From positions 30,465,001-30,529,000 of the forward strand of contig CM060189.1 of NCBI GenBank assembly GCA_030549335.1: a stretch of DNA of 64,000 nucleotides, in the 5' to 3' direction. This DNA is from Pontederia crassipes (taxonomy: Eukaryota; Streptophyta; Magnoliopsida; Commelinales; Pontederiaceae). Positions within the stretch are counted from its first letter, which is position 1. Each line of letters starts with the position of its first letter. Shown in pieces: positions 24,649 to 36,762 of the stretch. The notes beneath the pieces are model-generated. The model made no database searches and was not told where the DNA came from. It saw nothing but the letters and a program-made list of their open reading frames with translations. The translations under genes and the position numbers were made by a program.

Positions 24649-27600
24649 ATGGCTCTGATGGCGCTACGGGCGGAACTTAGTACACTGATGAACTCCATGT
24701 ACAATGAGGTACATCTTGCATCATCGTTTTGATTGATTACCTTTTGTTTTCATGCTCAAGAGTTCTTGAGCAGTGGTCTCTCTCTATGTTTCTTGAATAA
24801 AAATGTAAATTTCTTCTTACAGATACAAAAAAGAAAAAAGATGTGATCTTTGTGTGCGATTATTATTCTACTGCAGTGTCGCGATCATGATCACCATTTT
24901 CGTCGTTGGATCCGTCTTTTACTTTGATTTCTTTCGGACTTCGATTTCAGTATCCAACGTGGAGCTAATCTAATAACAAATCGACGCTTTGATAAGTTTT
25001 AAGTTTTAACGCAATTGTCTTTTGATATCTGGAAAGGAAGACTGTTCTTCTGTATTTGTTTTGAAGCCTTGAAGCCTTATATTTTGGGACTCGAAATCCT
25101 ACGCGTAACCTTTTATCGTCTTATTAAGATATGGAACTTGCACAGAGGAACTCTTATTTTACATAATGTATAGGTTAATTTTGTTTTAATTTAATGATTT
25201 TCTGTTAGAGTTGGTGAATACTTCAGGGCCCCTTGTTTCTCACACCGGGTTCGCCCACGTGAGCTTAGGGAAATCTGAGTATTACCCAATTAACAGTATT
25301 GCTGGCGTACGAACGAAAGGGGGGGTTCGGGGGGCCCCGCCCCCCGACGGCAACCTAGACGGGTTTTGGGCTTTTGTTTAGCCGGCCAGTGTGGTTCGGA
25401 TTAGGTTTTTTCTCTGTTTGTTTGGGTTTTAAACCCGGTTTGGAGAGGCTATTAATAGCCTAATTTCTGATGTAATTTGGTGTGGCGGCTGTAAACCTAA
25501 ACATATAGTGGAACCTCTTTGCAGGACGTAGCCCTTATCTCAAGGGTGAACCTGGGTAAATTTCGTGTGTCTCCTCTATTTTTCTGCAATCTCTCTGCGA
25601 TCTTCTCTCCTTGTTCTCGGATTTTCCCATCAATTTCAGGGCATCTTGGATCAAAATTTCCAACAGATGCAGATGCTGCAAGATGAAAGTAACCCTGAAT
25701 TCGTCAGAGAAGTGATCACCTTGTTCTTCCAGGATTCAAATAGGATACTGACAGAGCTGACGAACATACTGTAGGATGAAGTTTCTTTTTGGAGCAATAA
25801 TTGGAATTTTCAGAGCTTTCTCATGGATCCAATCTGTGCTACTTGTTCTAAGTGTTTTGTTTTCATCAGGGATCAAACTGTAGTTGATTACAAAAAAGTG
25901 GATGCCTATGTTCATCAGCTTAGAGGGAGTAGCTCAAGGTTTTCTTCTCCAACATTTTACATGATGTTTATTTTACTAATGCAAGTAGAATATTTACATT
26001 GTTTTTGCTCTTTCTTATGAAAGATGCCTTAATGATTGTGCTTCTTCACACAGATTTAACAGGCACTATGTCAAGACCATAGGCACTAAACATTATTTTT
26101 TTAGTTGTTTCAACAACTAATATTGTCAACTTTTTATCTACTCAGTGTTTCTAATTGTGACGTCAAATAAACTTATGTACTCCAATCAGATGACAACTTG
26201 CTTTCTTTTGCTCAGAGACTGTGGATAAGATATGCGTTTGATAATATTTATGTGTCCAGTTCCAAATCTTATATGTTAATTCTTTTTTTTAGAGAGGGGT
26301 TATCTTTTAATTCTTAAACCTTCTACCACATTCATACAATTTAAAATTTGTTGATTCATGTACAAGCTAGTTTCATTGAATCCCAAATCTAGCATTCTTG
26401 TATATGTTTATTGATATAGTCCTCTTCTTCATGTCATATGCAAGCTCATTACTCTTTGAGAAAAAGGTTGTCAAGTTATTAATTTGAGTATCTCTTAGAT
26501 TTCTACAGGATCAGGTTTCCTGTACAGAAAATTTAGTCCCCTCAATTCATATTTACCATTGAACCTCTAGAAGAAAGTAATATACATATATTTTAATATA
26601 TTCATCACAATTATGTACATCTTGCAAAGATTTCTCAGAATTCATAAAACTGGATTGTTTTATGCATAGGAAAATCCCAACAGAGGCACACTCATACTGT
26701 ATAATGCCGAAGAAAAGAAAAGAAAATGTGTGCCTGCTCTATGTGAGAGCAATTAAAGGCAAACCTGCAAAGTAGCTCCTTTTCCCCCTTATAGCATATG
26801 TGGGAGACAACAGTTTCAATTCTTGGAGCACCAATTTGTCAAGGGATTTTCCATTTCATTCATTTTTTGAACTGAATTCGTCAAGTACTAGCAATCATGG
26901 ACACCGATGAGTCTAGACTGCAAAGAAATATGGAAGAAATTATTATGATGATAAAAAAAATTATCTGCTCGATTCAAAGAGAAGGTTTAAAACATATTTT
27001 AAAGATCTACTTCATGTGACATCCTATTTCTAGTTTTATCTTTTCAATCTAGTGATCATAATCTTGTCAGATTTCTTGAACTGTTTGTGTCCTTTGTGCT
27101 TTTGGTGCAGTATAGGTGCTCAAAGGGTGAGTGCATCATGCGGGAACTTCCGTCAATCTTATGAAGCCAGCAACAAAGAAGGGTTAGTTTTTTCTTTTTT
27201 GGAAAGAGAAGGTTTAATAATTAATGCAATAATCTTTTCATTTCATTCATACTAGTTAGAGATGGTGGTGTGTGTATATGTGTGTATATATAAGTGTGTG
27301 TGTGTAATCTTTCTGTTAAAGCAGAAATACCTCACAGGTTTCTAGTTTCTCTAGTACTAAACCAGTTGTGTGACTTCAGAGACATAAATTGTGAGATAAT
27401 TAACTTATATAGAAACAGTCAATCAAAATCCAAATTTTAATTTTTAGCAAGATTCATGTGCACAGCTCTGACTAGCTGTACTTTTCTAAACATGATATTA
27501 TGTTTTATGAATAAACTATTTTCTGATAAATACATTTTGTATAGTTTATAGCTCATCCTATGAATGAGGATCAAAAGATTGCTGCATATGGAACATGTAT

Positions 27601-28948
27601 TGTTCATGCTTCACATGCATTTTATTATATGGATAGCTGAGGGGCAATTATTCTACTTTATGAGTTTTCAGAATTCAAACTTTAAATATACATTCCAATT
27701 CATTTTTTTTCTTGAAAAGTTTTTCACTTTCTAAGGTCCTAAGATTTTAGGTACGACATAATTGTTTATGTTTATACTCTAAGCCATTCAATTTGCATTG
27801 AACCTGAAGGTGCTGAAAATTAATGTTGATGCCAATGCCATTTTTTTCATTTAATAACAAGAATTCCCAACATTATTTTGGTGATGTTGTCATGTTGGCA
27901 CTGCACATCTTAACAAATCAGAATGCATGAGATACGCACTTATGAACATTTTAAAGTGCAGTAATAACCATCAGAATATCTTTTTATTATTTTAGATTGT
28001 TTCCTAAACATACACTTTTTCTAGTCATGTTTTTTCATATGACCAAAAAAATTTGCACTTTTCAGGTGTTTAAGGGCCTTGCACATGGTCAAGCAGGAAC
28101 ATTATATTCTCCAGAACAAATTCAATCTCATGATGCAGGTAACTTTTTTATCATTCTTTTGAAATTATTCCTTTTCAACATTTTTTTTTGAGAGAGAGAG
28201 CTTTCAACATGTCGGTGAAATGAAATTATCGTGGAAACAACATGAATATGCCGGAACTTAAGTTTCTAAACTGGGGAAATCTTCTTTACCTACATTTTTA
28301 TGTTACAACATTCTGAAACACATATAAGAAAACTATCATGTGTTGAATTGCGAAGAGCCTTGGTTTCCAGTCAAGTGATCAGGGTTCAAGAAATGTCGAA
28401 GAGCCTTTTTTAAAAATTTTGGTGGATCTCTAATCCCATGCTTTTTTAGTTTATTTTTTTATTGTACATGAGCTTTCTTTGAGTGAAATATCACAACGTG
28501 CACGTTCGCATCATCATAATACTCATATTGTGTCATGTGCTTATTTCAATCTCGGCTAGAAGTGGATGTATTGCACAATACACTCGATTCCCTCTTTCTG
28601 TTATTCTAAAGAACTTATTATAAAAAAGATATCATTAGTTCTTTTCCAAAAATAAGATCATTAAGTGGAGAGGCTAATGACGTTTATGCTCCCTTATCAA
28701 CCGAATGTGATACTAAATTCCTTTATAGACTGCTGGATAATGCTAATCGCATGACCAAAGTTGTTGAAGAAAAAAAAAACTTAGAGTTCACTGTTTACAT
28801 TCTGTTGTTTGTTGCAATTACCTCCCTTAAGATATTTATATGTCACTATTAATCAAATTTAACATTGTCAGTGATTTAATAAATCATCGTTTCTAATGCA
28901 CAGCTGGAGCAGCAAATCCAAGCCCAAGAGAGGAAAAGGCAAAAGTAG
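24649..28948 (+). CDS. AHP: Histidine-containing phosphotransfer protein (cytokinin phosphorelay)
   Basis: Relays phosphate from cytokinin-receptor histidine kinases to nuclear response regulators; acts in cytosol and nucleus. Six exons join in frame: 24649-24708, 25640-25770, 25870-25938, 27111-27182, 28066-28138 and 28904-28948. All introns are GT-AG. The 450-nt coding sequence gives 149 residues, the usual length of plant AHPs. The HPt motif HQLRGSSSS puts the phospho-acceptor at His79, the position known for Arabidopsis AHP1, with the conserved Lys replaced by Arg82. It is followed by SIGAQRV and the C-terminal helix ALHMVKQEHY, ending EQQIQAQERKRQK. The ATG at 24649 is preceded by a CT-rich leader and gives the expected N-terminus. 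Intron 1 contains a solo-LTR-like insertion next to the exon 2 acceptor. Because the catalytic His is present, this is a true phosphotransfer protein and not a pseudo-HPt. Confidence 0.96.
25203..25620 (+). mobile_element. Solo-LTR-like insertion in intron 1 of the phosphotransfer gene
   Basis: A 418-bp segment begins 'TGTTAGAG' and ends 'GTTCTCGG', flanked by the 6-bp direct repeat 'attttc' (25197-25202 and 25621-25626). Its 3' half has the look of a plant Ty1/copia LTR: a 'tattaatag' box, then 'ggacgtagccc', 'gggtgaacctgggtaaattt' and 'cgtgtgtctcc'. A GC-rich tract lies at about 25319-25352. The 3' terminus is not the canonical CA, so the exact end or the class may differ. No internal retroelement sequence is present. 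Confidence 0.65.
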
Positions 28949-29321
28949 AAGGCCACAGAGAGTACGGCCGTATCATCATATCCTCGGTCTCTCACAGAGA
29001 ATATGGGAACACTGTTTTGCAATCTCAGTCAATCAAAATACAGTCCACCCCAAAAAAGAAAATACAGTTGAATTGGTGTGCGTGTGTTTTCAAATTGAAT
29101 TGAAACTTTTGGCAGGCCATTAGGTGTAGTTCCTAGTGCCTACCACTAAATAGAAACTGCACTTTTGCCAACCGAAAAAAAAAGAAGCTGTATTTTTTCC
29201 ATCTTTAATTCATTCAAACTTTTTGAAAATTGCATGGTATTCATTTCTCTTTTGTGGGATAAAAACCGTCTTAGAATATGCAAATCATGTTTCATAAAAA
29301 ATTCTGACCGGCTCCCTTTCA
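28949..29321. other. 3' UTR and downstream flank of the phosphotransfer gene
   Basis: Follows the TAG stop at 28946-28948. Short frames here have no recognisable domain. The poly(A) site could not be placed. Confidence 0.5.
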
Positions 29322-29625
29322 AGAATATAAAATTAATGATGTTGCTCTTCCTAACATCTTAAGTTTTTTCTTAGTTTTTAGAAAAATTGATTAGCATATT
29401 AAATTTAACATGATATTAGAGCCAGAGGAGGTTCAAACCTCGCTAAGCTCCTATTAAAAAATAATTTTCTTTCTTAGTTGTCCACGTATTGAACTTGGAC
29501 TAGACCAAAAATTATCAGCAGTTCACACGTAAGGAGTGAAGAATATAAAATCAATGATGTTGCTCTTCTTAACGGTTTAAACTTTTACGAAAATTGGTTA
29601 GTACATCAAATTTAACACTCCCAAG
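29322..29625. repeat. Duplicated LTR-end-like repeat
   Basis: The segment 'gaatataaaattaatgatg' through 'attaaatttaac' (29322-29410) is repeated in diverged form at 29541-29618. Between them lies 'gatattagagccagagg', which resembles the primer-binding region (complement of tRNA-Met) next to a plant LTR. It may be two LTR ends around a short leader fragment. No coding domain remains. Confidence 0.45.
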
Positions 29626-29703
29626 ATCATTTTAGAAAGCATTTTTCAAGTAGTCGAGTTTGAACTATTCATTTCTGAAGTTAATATACATATGGCGAAA
29701 CTA

Positions 29704-30830
29704 GGGTAAATTACACCAAATTGCCTTCAATTTTAAGGTTTGTTCAGTGATACCCTCCAACTTTACTTTGTAATACAAATGTCCATCTTTTAACGCGTTT
29801 CACCTAATGCCCTCTTTACCTGGGATAGCCAATTTTCCGATTTTTCGTCGACGTGGCGTCCACGTGGCCATCTCCTCTTTCCTCCACGCAAAGAGTCGTT
29901 CGACGTGGCATGCTCTGACGTGGCACATAAAATTACACTAATGCCCTCCAACTTTAAGGTTTGCTCAGTTATACCCTCCAACTTCACTTTGTAACGCAAA
30001 TGCCTTTCATCTTTTAATACATTTCACCCGATGCCCTCTTTACTTTGTGACAGTCGATTTTCCGATTTTTCATCGACATGGCGTCCGCGTGGCTATCTCC
30101 TCTCTCCTCCACGTAAATAGACGTCCGACGTGGCATGCTCCAACGTGACAAATAAAATTACACAAAATGTCCTCCAACTTTAAAGTTTGCTCACCAAATG
30201 CACATAAAATTACACTAATTTGGACAAAGACGATGGCCGACGAACGTGAAAGATGAACGATGAAGGAAGCGAACGACGAAGAAGTACGAACAGCGAAGGA
30301 GGTTTCACACGAACAACGACAAAGAGAAAAATAAAGAAATAATTTAACAATAAATGGTCAACTTACGGTAAGTAAGATGATTTAATATGTGGTGCCACAT
30401 CGGAGCATGCCACGTCGAACATCTATTTGCGTGGAGGAGAGAGGAGATGGCCACGTGGATGCCACGTCGATGAAAAATCAGAAAACCGACTGTCACAAAG
30501 TAAAGAGGGCATCGAGTGAAATGTATTAAAAGATGAAGGGCATTTGCATTACAAAGTGAAGTTGGAGGGTATCGCTGAGCAAACCTTAAAGTTGTAAGGC
30601 ATTGGTATAATTTTAGGTGCCACGTCAGAGCATGCCATATCGGACGACTATTTGCGTGGAGGAGAGAGTAGATGACCACATGGACGTCACGTCGACGAAA
30701 AATCGGCTATCACAGGTAAAGAAGACATCAGGTGAAACGCGTTAAAAGATGACATTTGTGTTACAAACTGAAGTTGAAGGATATCACTGAGCAAATCTTA
30801 AAGTTGAAAAGTATTTGATGTAATTTACCC
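29704..30830. mobile_element. MULE-like foldback element, copy 2
   Basis: The ends are 'gggtaaattacacc' and its inverse ending 'taatttaccc'. The flanks 'gcgaaacta' and 'acgaaacta' match at 8 of 9 bases, fitting a Mutator-type 9-bp duplication. It has the same repeated units as the copy at 13254-14241 (phosphate-free description: 'ccctccaacttt', 'cgacgtggcgtccacgtgg', 'acataaaattacac'), arranged as inverted arms around a unique centre near 30210-30350. At 1127 bp it carries no transposase. Confidence 0.82.
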
Positions 30831-31365
30831 GACGAAACTACACGTATTTTGACCATTTTCTGAAGTTAATATACGTAGGTTTCGCTATTTTAAATTTTTT
30901 TGGTTTCAGAAATAGTTAGGCTCTTATGGTTGGCTCATGTCCCATTTTCTTTGGAAAATAGTCAAAAAGTGAAAAAAAAAAAAGGATAAGAAGTGGCAAT
31001 AAAGTTTGACCGTTGAAGGATGGCCATCCAAACATCTGCTCACACATTTGTTATGACATTTATATATTTGTCTGGTCAGAAATGCTTGTGGCATTTCTTA
31101 AAGCTTCAACGACACAAATGTATGCAAAGGAAGCCAGTCTCTTTAGGGAACGTCATTTCCAAAACAAGGCAAAGTTCCATGATTCCATCACTGCAAGAGG
31201 CTATACAAGTATTCCTTTTAATATATTTATGAAACTTGTAAAAGTATCAGACAGTCAAGTATTTAAGCATTTTACAGTTCACCATATCAAAAGGCATCAA
31301 TGTAAGAGAGTGCTGGAAAGCACTGGAAGTGGCAAATAATATAACCGCATATAAATTCGATTCGT
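30831..31365. other. Downstream flank of the aldo-keto reductase gene
   Basis: Lies beyond the TGA stop of the minus-strand reductase and includes its 3' UTR. The overlapping short plus-strand frames at 31013-31339 have no recognisable features. Confidence 0.5.
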
Positions 31366-34300
31366 TCAATATCTTCTGTACTCATCACCACAGTCGCCAA
31401 TAACTTTAAGCAAATCCTTTCCTTTCTTTGAAACTTCTGTGATACTGTTCATGTCTTCTTCATCCAACACAAGGGAAAATATAGCATTTGTGTCCTTAAT
31501 ATGCTCCGAAAGGCCAAGTCTAACACCTATCATTGATCCTGCGACTGCTGGCTGCTTTCCCACAAGCAAGGCACCGTAAAAAAATGTAATTAAAGTTGAA
31601 TTTTGGTTTGACAAGGTCGATATTCAAAACAATTTTACCTGATCCAATATGTATCTTACAGCAACAGTTGGAATTGAGACACCATGTTTGGTTGCCACAC
31701 TCTTCAAAGCTTGAAGCAAAGCTTGGAAGAGGCTCCATCCTCCCCAAGCATCAACCATCTTGAGAAATTCCAAATGAACGTTTATAATATCTTTCCATCA
31801 TTCCATGAATACATCTAAGAACTTATCACCACTAATGGACAGCATACCCTTTTGTATTTCTGCAATGATGGAGTATTCAAAGGAGGGCCAGCGAATGGAA
31901 TTGACAAATTTGTGTCCAGAAACTTCTCAGATAGGAGTCCGCCCATTACAGTTCCATATCTGGGTACCAACAATGACAATCAGTCAAAGAGAACAAAGTG
32001 AATGCACAGAGATAGAGAGTTAACAACAACCAGAAAGACGTGAGAGAGAGAGAGAGAGACGTTATGAGTTTAACCCCAGTTAGCTGGCAAAGCTCCGCCA
32101 TTCTCTGTTGAGGGCGCATGTCAACAACAGAATGTTGTACCTGGATCAGCATGTGACACGTCAAATCAAAATTCATAGATGAGAAACGAAATTAAAGAAA
32201 CAAAGCATGATTTCATGAAATATTTTCAATACAGATGATACCTGATTGCTAACTATTGGTATCCCATTTTCCAGTATTATGTGCAAGCGTTCTGTATCAA
32301 AATTTGTCAATGCCAGTGTCTTGATTTTACCTGCATACTTTTTGGCATCAGCTTGACATATCAGATCAGGGCATTCTAATAATCATGCTAAATCATATTC
32401 TTTGAGATAATGAATGTCAAAAATCTAATCAGATAAGAGTTTAAATTAACCTTCTTCTTTCATGTCAGTGAGGTGTTTAAGAGCATCGAGGTAACCAGAA
32501 TTAGAGTAATCCCACCTATTAACAAAGAAGCTCCATTAATAGAAAAGAACTCTACAAGAAAACAAATGATAAATTGAAGCACAAGAACAAATATAAATGA
32601 ATCGAATGCATACTTCTTCAGTTCTCTTTATTGTTTAACAACAACAACAACAACAACAACAACAAAGCCTTATCCCACTAGGTGGGGTCGGCTACATGGA
32701 TCATACGACGTCATTCCGCTCTATTAGTAATCAAACCTTTCGGTATATTATTCACCAATAGATCTTGCTCTATTAGTTCGCCAAGTGTCCGCCTTGGCCT
32801 CCCTCTCCCTCTTTTAATCGGACTCCAGATTATTTGATCTACTCTTTTTACTGGTGCATCTAATGGTCTTCTCTGAACATGACCAAACAATCTCAAACGA
32901 TTCTCTACCATTTTCTCACTAATAGGAGCCACTCCGACTCGTTCACGTATATGGTCATTCCTAATCTTATCTAATCTTGTATGACCACACATCCATCTCA
33001 ACATCCTCATTTCGGCTACCCCCACTTTACGTTTATGTTGTCCCTTCATAGCCCAACATTCACTACCATATAACACTGCTGGCCTTATAGCAGTACGATA
33101 GAATTTTCTTTTAACTTTATTAGGTACTTTTCTATCACAAAGAACTCCAGTGGCTTTCCTCCACTTACACCAACCAGCTTGAATTCTATGATTAACATCG
33201 TCATCAATCTCACCATCTTATCTTACAATTGATCCTAAATATTTAAACTTTGTCACTTGAGGAATTATATCCTCCCCTAACTTAACTTTCAAATCGTCTC
33301 TAAGTGGTTTATTTGTGAAATTGCTATGCATATATTCTGTTTTATTCCTACTTAAACGAAAACCCTTTGACTCCAACGTATTTCTCCATATTTCCAATTT
33401 TGTATTAATCTCTTCTCTTGAATCCGCTAAAAGTACTATATCATCCGCAAATAGTATGCACTTAGGTACCTCCTCTGTGATACTCTCGGTTATAGCATCG
33501 ATAACTAAATTAAATAGATATGGGCTTAAAGCTGATCCTTGATGTAGGCCAATTCCTATAGAAAATTCATTTGTCTCACCTCCGGGTGTCCTAACCCTAG
33601 TCAATGCCCCATCGTACATATCTTGTATTACCTTAATGTAGGCAACATTCACCCTCTTCTTTTGCAAGGCTTTCCAAAGTACAGTACCCGATCATACGCC
33701 TTCTCTAAGTCAATGAAAGCCATATGTAAGTCTCTTCTCCTACTTCGATACTTCTCCATCATCTATGTTTAAATCAGTATGATGTAAAGCTAGAACTGAT
33801 TCCCACATTTCTTGAGATACATTTGATGACAAAAGTGGTCTCATTGTACTGAAAAGTATTATTTCGTCTGCAGCAGACTTTAGAGCCTTGCACAATAACC
33901 TCTTGAAGAAAAAAGAACTTAGTACATGAAACAATTTTCTCAACATCTATCTGTACAGAAAAACATGCTATTCTGAGCTTCAGTTAACAGTCGATCTCAC
34001 GTTGAATCAGCCGCAGGAAACAAAAATAAGATTAAGCAATATATTGTCTACTGATTGCTAAGTTCTCATGTCTGGGACTCTGGCAAACAAAAATAACTTT
34101 AGGAATCTCCTTGACATGCAACTTTTTTCCTGGTTATTAACTAGAAGCATGTAACACAAAGGAGACCATGACAAAATTCATAAGTTTAAATCACCAGATT
34201 GAAGAAAAAACTATTAAAGCAAGTAGCAACAATTTCATTCTCAAATCTTCTGAAATAAACAAATGCAAAATTTCAGATATGCATCACTGAGCTGGTTGCA

Positions 34301-36762
34301 TAGCCATGTTCATTCTTTCATGAGGATGTCATAAATAGGAGGAAAAATATTGTAGTGCCTCAAGCATACAAGATCAAACTAAATCAGATAGGACTGATGA
34401 CGGAAACATAACCTAGAAAAATGCCATGGTTTAGATCAGAAATAAATATTAGATCAGAAATAACAAAATTGGCAAATATTGATAAGGAGAAAACCTCACT
34501 TGGTTTCTTTTTGTTTCTTGATGTTTATGTAACAGACAGCCAGATATCAAATAAATTAGTTAATAATCACAGGGAGTTCACCTCAATTTTCAAATTAAAA
34601 ACAGGACAACTGAATACCAATGAAATTGAAGCATGTCCAAGCAAGCTACATCCATTCTCTTTCGGGAGATGTTGATGTTCTCTCGCACATAGCTGCTAGT
34701 CATTTTAACTGGTGGCGGCACCCATTTAGTAAGTCTGCAGAAAAAGTTGAAATAGATCATAATATGCAAAACACAAGATACATTATTTTGCACTTAAAAA
34801 GACACTAGAACTTTTAAGATGAGGGGAAGGTTGAACAGAAATAACCAGGAAGTTAAACACTTCTAATATTTAAGGTCTAACTTGAATCTGACACGGTCCA
34901 AAGAGACTCCTCAATGTTCACAGAATTATCAGGACTCCAGTCTCCAGCTCATTCATGATTTAAAAAAACTGGATGTGAAAAAATTAAAGAAGTACAAAAA
35001 CAATTGTTTGTTTGTGGTGAAGAAAAATGATTAGCCATACAGGAGAAACATGCAGATCCTCAGCAACAAAAAACAAAAATTCATATGTAAATATGTCATT
35101 CTTCTATTTATTTTCCTGCCTCATAATAATACACAAAAATGGACACTTGATGGCAAAGATTGGTTTACCCTTTGACCTCTTCAAGCAACTCAGGGGAATG
35201 TTCTCGACGAACTTGGTTGATGAAAATGCCATACAGATCTTCTGCTGGCCCATCTACACAAGCAAATAAAATTAAAGATTAATTACTTGCTACAATCCGT
35301 CTATAATAAAAAAATAGAAGCACCTAATAAGTATATGCTGATACAAAATATGAGCTATGCAAGAGCTTCTCTTAATGAGTAAAATGCCCATGTCAATACC
35401 ATATCACATAGGTGTTGATACTGAAGGATGCCGCAGCGGAGTACTAAAACTCATACAAACAACAACAACAACAAAGCCTTATCCCACTAGGTGGGATCGG
35501 CTACATGGATCATACGACTTCGTTGATCCATGTTCATGAGATTCGACAGGGTTTTACGCTGACTGTCGGGGCCTAACACAAGCCTCCTCCTTTATCCGGG
35601 CTTGGGACCGGCTATAAAACATAGGCGGAGTTACTAAAACTCATATAGTAAAGAAAACATTGTACACAGAAATGGGGCTATATTCAGAGGGGAACAATGC
35701 CATGTGGAGAACGTGACGTTAATGGCACATCACATGATGCGACACTGGCGAACAAGCAACGAATGAATTTTATTCAAATTGTGTAACAGACCAATGAATT
35801 TGTACATATTAGCCCACAACAATAAAGTTGGATGATTGCAAACATGGCAATCATCCTTTTCACTTTCAAAAAAAAAAAACAAGGCTTGAAGTGCCAACCG
35901 CACAAGACCTATGCTGAAGGATAAAGTATGTCACCACATCGTGTATCAAACTGTAACAACAACTGCATATAGGAAAGAGAAAGCAACAAAATCAAACATT
36001 ATGCATGCCTGAATCATCTGCACATCAAGAACCATTTTCAATCCTTGATGTATATGTCTAGATATTTGCATGTTAAGCACTAGCCAATTTTGAGTATGCT
36101 ATTCCAATATTCGGCATACGTTCAGCATTTCCAAGACAATTATTGGCCAAAATCAGTGGTCTTATCCGGAGTTCAGACCTTGCTATAGATGCATAGGTGG
36201 AGGTAATACTAGTACAAGTCAGGTAGGGTATTCCAAATTTCCTATCCTATGTGCATGTGTAGCCAGAGGCTTATGATTACCAATCAAATCCGAATACTTA
36301 TAATATCTCTATAAATTCGAAAAAAAGGAAAAAAAATGAAGGATTGAATTGAAACCTAAATCTAATTAGAACAAGAAAGAACTAAAATTTGGCTTCGTTA
36401 CAGTGATCGGCCATGTCGAAGGTGGAGAGGCCGGCGTCGGCATAGCCGAGCATGGCGTCGACGGCCGCGTCCTGGTCGATGCGGCCCCACCCGCCGCTCG
36501 TTTGCCACATTCCATTCAGCACTCGGCATATCGCCAAAGAGTCACCGCCGTTCTCCACCGTCGTCGTTCTCCCGCGCGTCACCGCGTTCCTCGTCTCACC
36601 TTCCTCCGTTGCGGTCCCCGCCGAGCTCGCGCAACGTACCGAGGCCACCCTCCACCTCCGGCTCGCCGTCGATGCCGAGGCGGCTCGGCCGGTGAAACTG
36701 ATGGCACCCGCACCTCTCGGAGAGAGGAATAGTCGGCCGTCGAAGGCCGCGCACGCCGTCAT
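31366..36762 (-). CDS. Aldo-keto reductase family oxidoreductase, probably plastid-targeted
   Basis: NAD(P)H-dependent oxidoreductase of the aldo/keto reductase fold; physiological substrate unknown. Nine exons (transcript order) join in frame: 36402-36762, 35169-35253, 34618-34734, 32451-32515, 32242-32330, 32061-32140, 31848-31959, 31639-31758 and 31366-31551. They give 1215 nt, 404 residues. The catalytic tetrad is complete: Asp116 and Tyr121 in FDMADHYG (the Tyr codon spans exons 1-2), Lys152 in LTKW, His187 in QFHWWD. Later family blocks include NGIPIVSNQVQHSVVDMRP, YGTVMGGLLSEKFL and PAVAGSMIGVRLG. The first 65 or so residues, rich in Ala, Ser, Thr and Arg, look like a transit peptide. 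All introns are GT-AG, but the exon 6 donor (GTCTCT) is weak and lies in a GA/CT microsatellite. Introns 1 and 3 contain a SINE and a LINE. A second first exon lies upstream. Confidence 0.95.
32042..32059. repeat. (GA)9 microsatellite at the exon 6 splice donor
   Basis: The GA run abuts the donor of reductase exon 6, so on the minus strand the intron begins GTCTCTCTCT. Family alignment and reading phase require the junction at 32060/32061. Confidence 0.85.
32638..33765 (-). mobile_element. 5'-truncated RTE-type LINE in reductase intron 3
   Basis: Minus-strand non-LTR retrotransposon, same orientation as the host gene. It keeps the reverse transcriptase from motif A (FIDLEKAYDRV) through the FADDIVLLA catalytic box to the C-terminal part (MRMLRWMCGHTRLDKIRNDH, GRPRRTLGELI) and stop at 32711. 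Two defects are visible: a small deletion/frameshift near 33680 and one in-frame TAA at 33218-33220. The 3' end has the tail 'ccgaccccacctagtgggat' followed by (TTG)n. The 5' endonuclease and most of the RT palm are missing. A 6-bp 'tgttta' at both ends may be the target duplication. Confidence 0.94.
35456..35631 (-). mobile_element. SINE (Au-like) in reductase intron 1
   Basis: The minus-strand element of about 176 bp begins near 'ctccgcctatgttttatagc' and includes a 'gtcgaatctc' segment resembling an RNA polymerase III B box. It ends 'ccgatcccacctagtgggat', 'aaggctttg' and (TTG)n. The 3' tail is nearly identical to that of the RTE LINE in intron 3, the usual LINE-SINE tail sharing. A 14-bp target duplication 'tactaaaactcata' flanks it at 35442-35455 and 35632-35645. 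The tail and duplication are seen directly; the Au family name is from memory. Confidence 0.85.

Noticed and set aside
29404-29440. Possible tRNA gene ('gagccagagg' and 'ggttcaaacctc')
   Set aside because: The B-box-like part is present but no cloverleaf can be formed; it is better explained as an LTR primer-site region.
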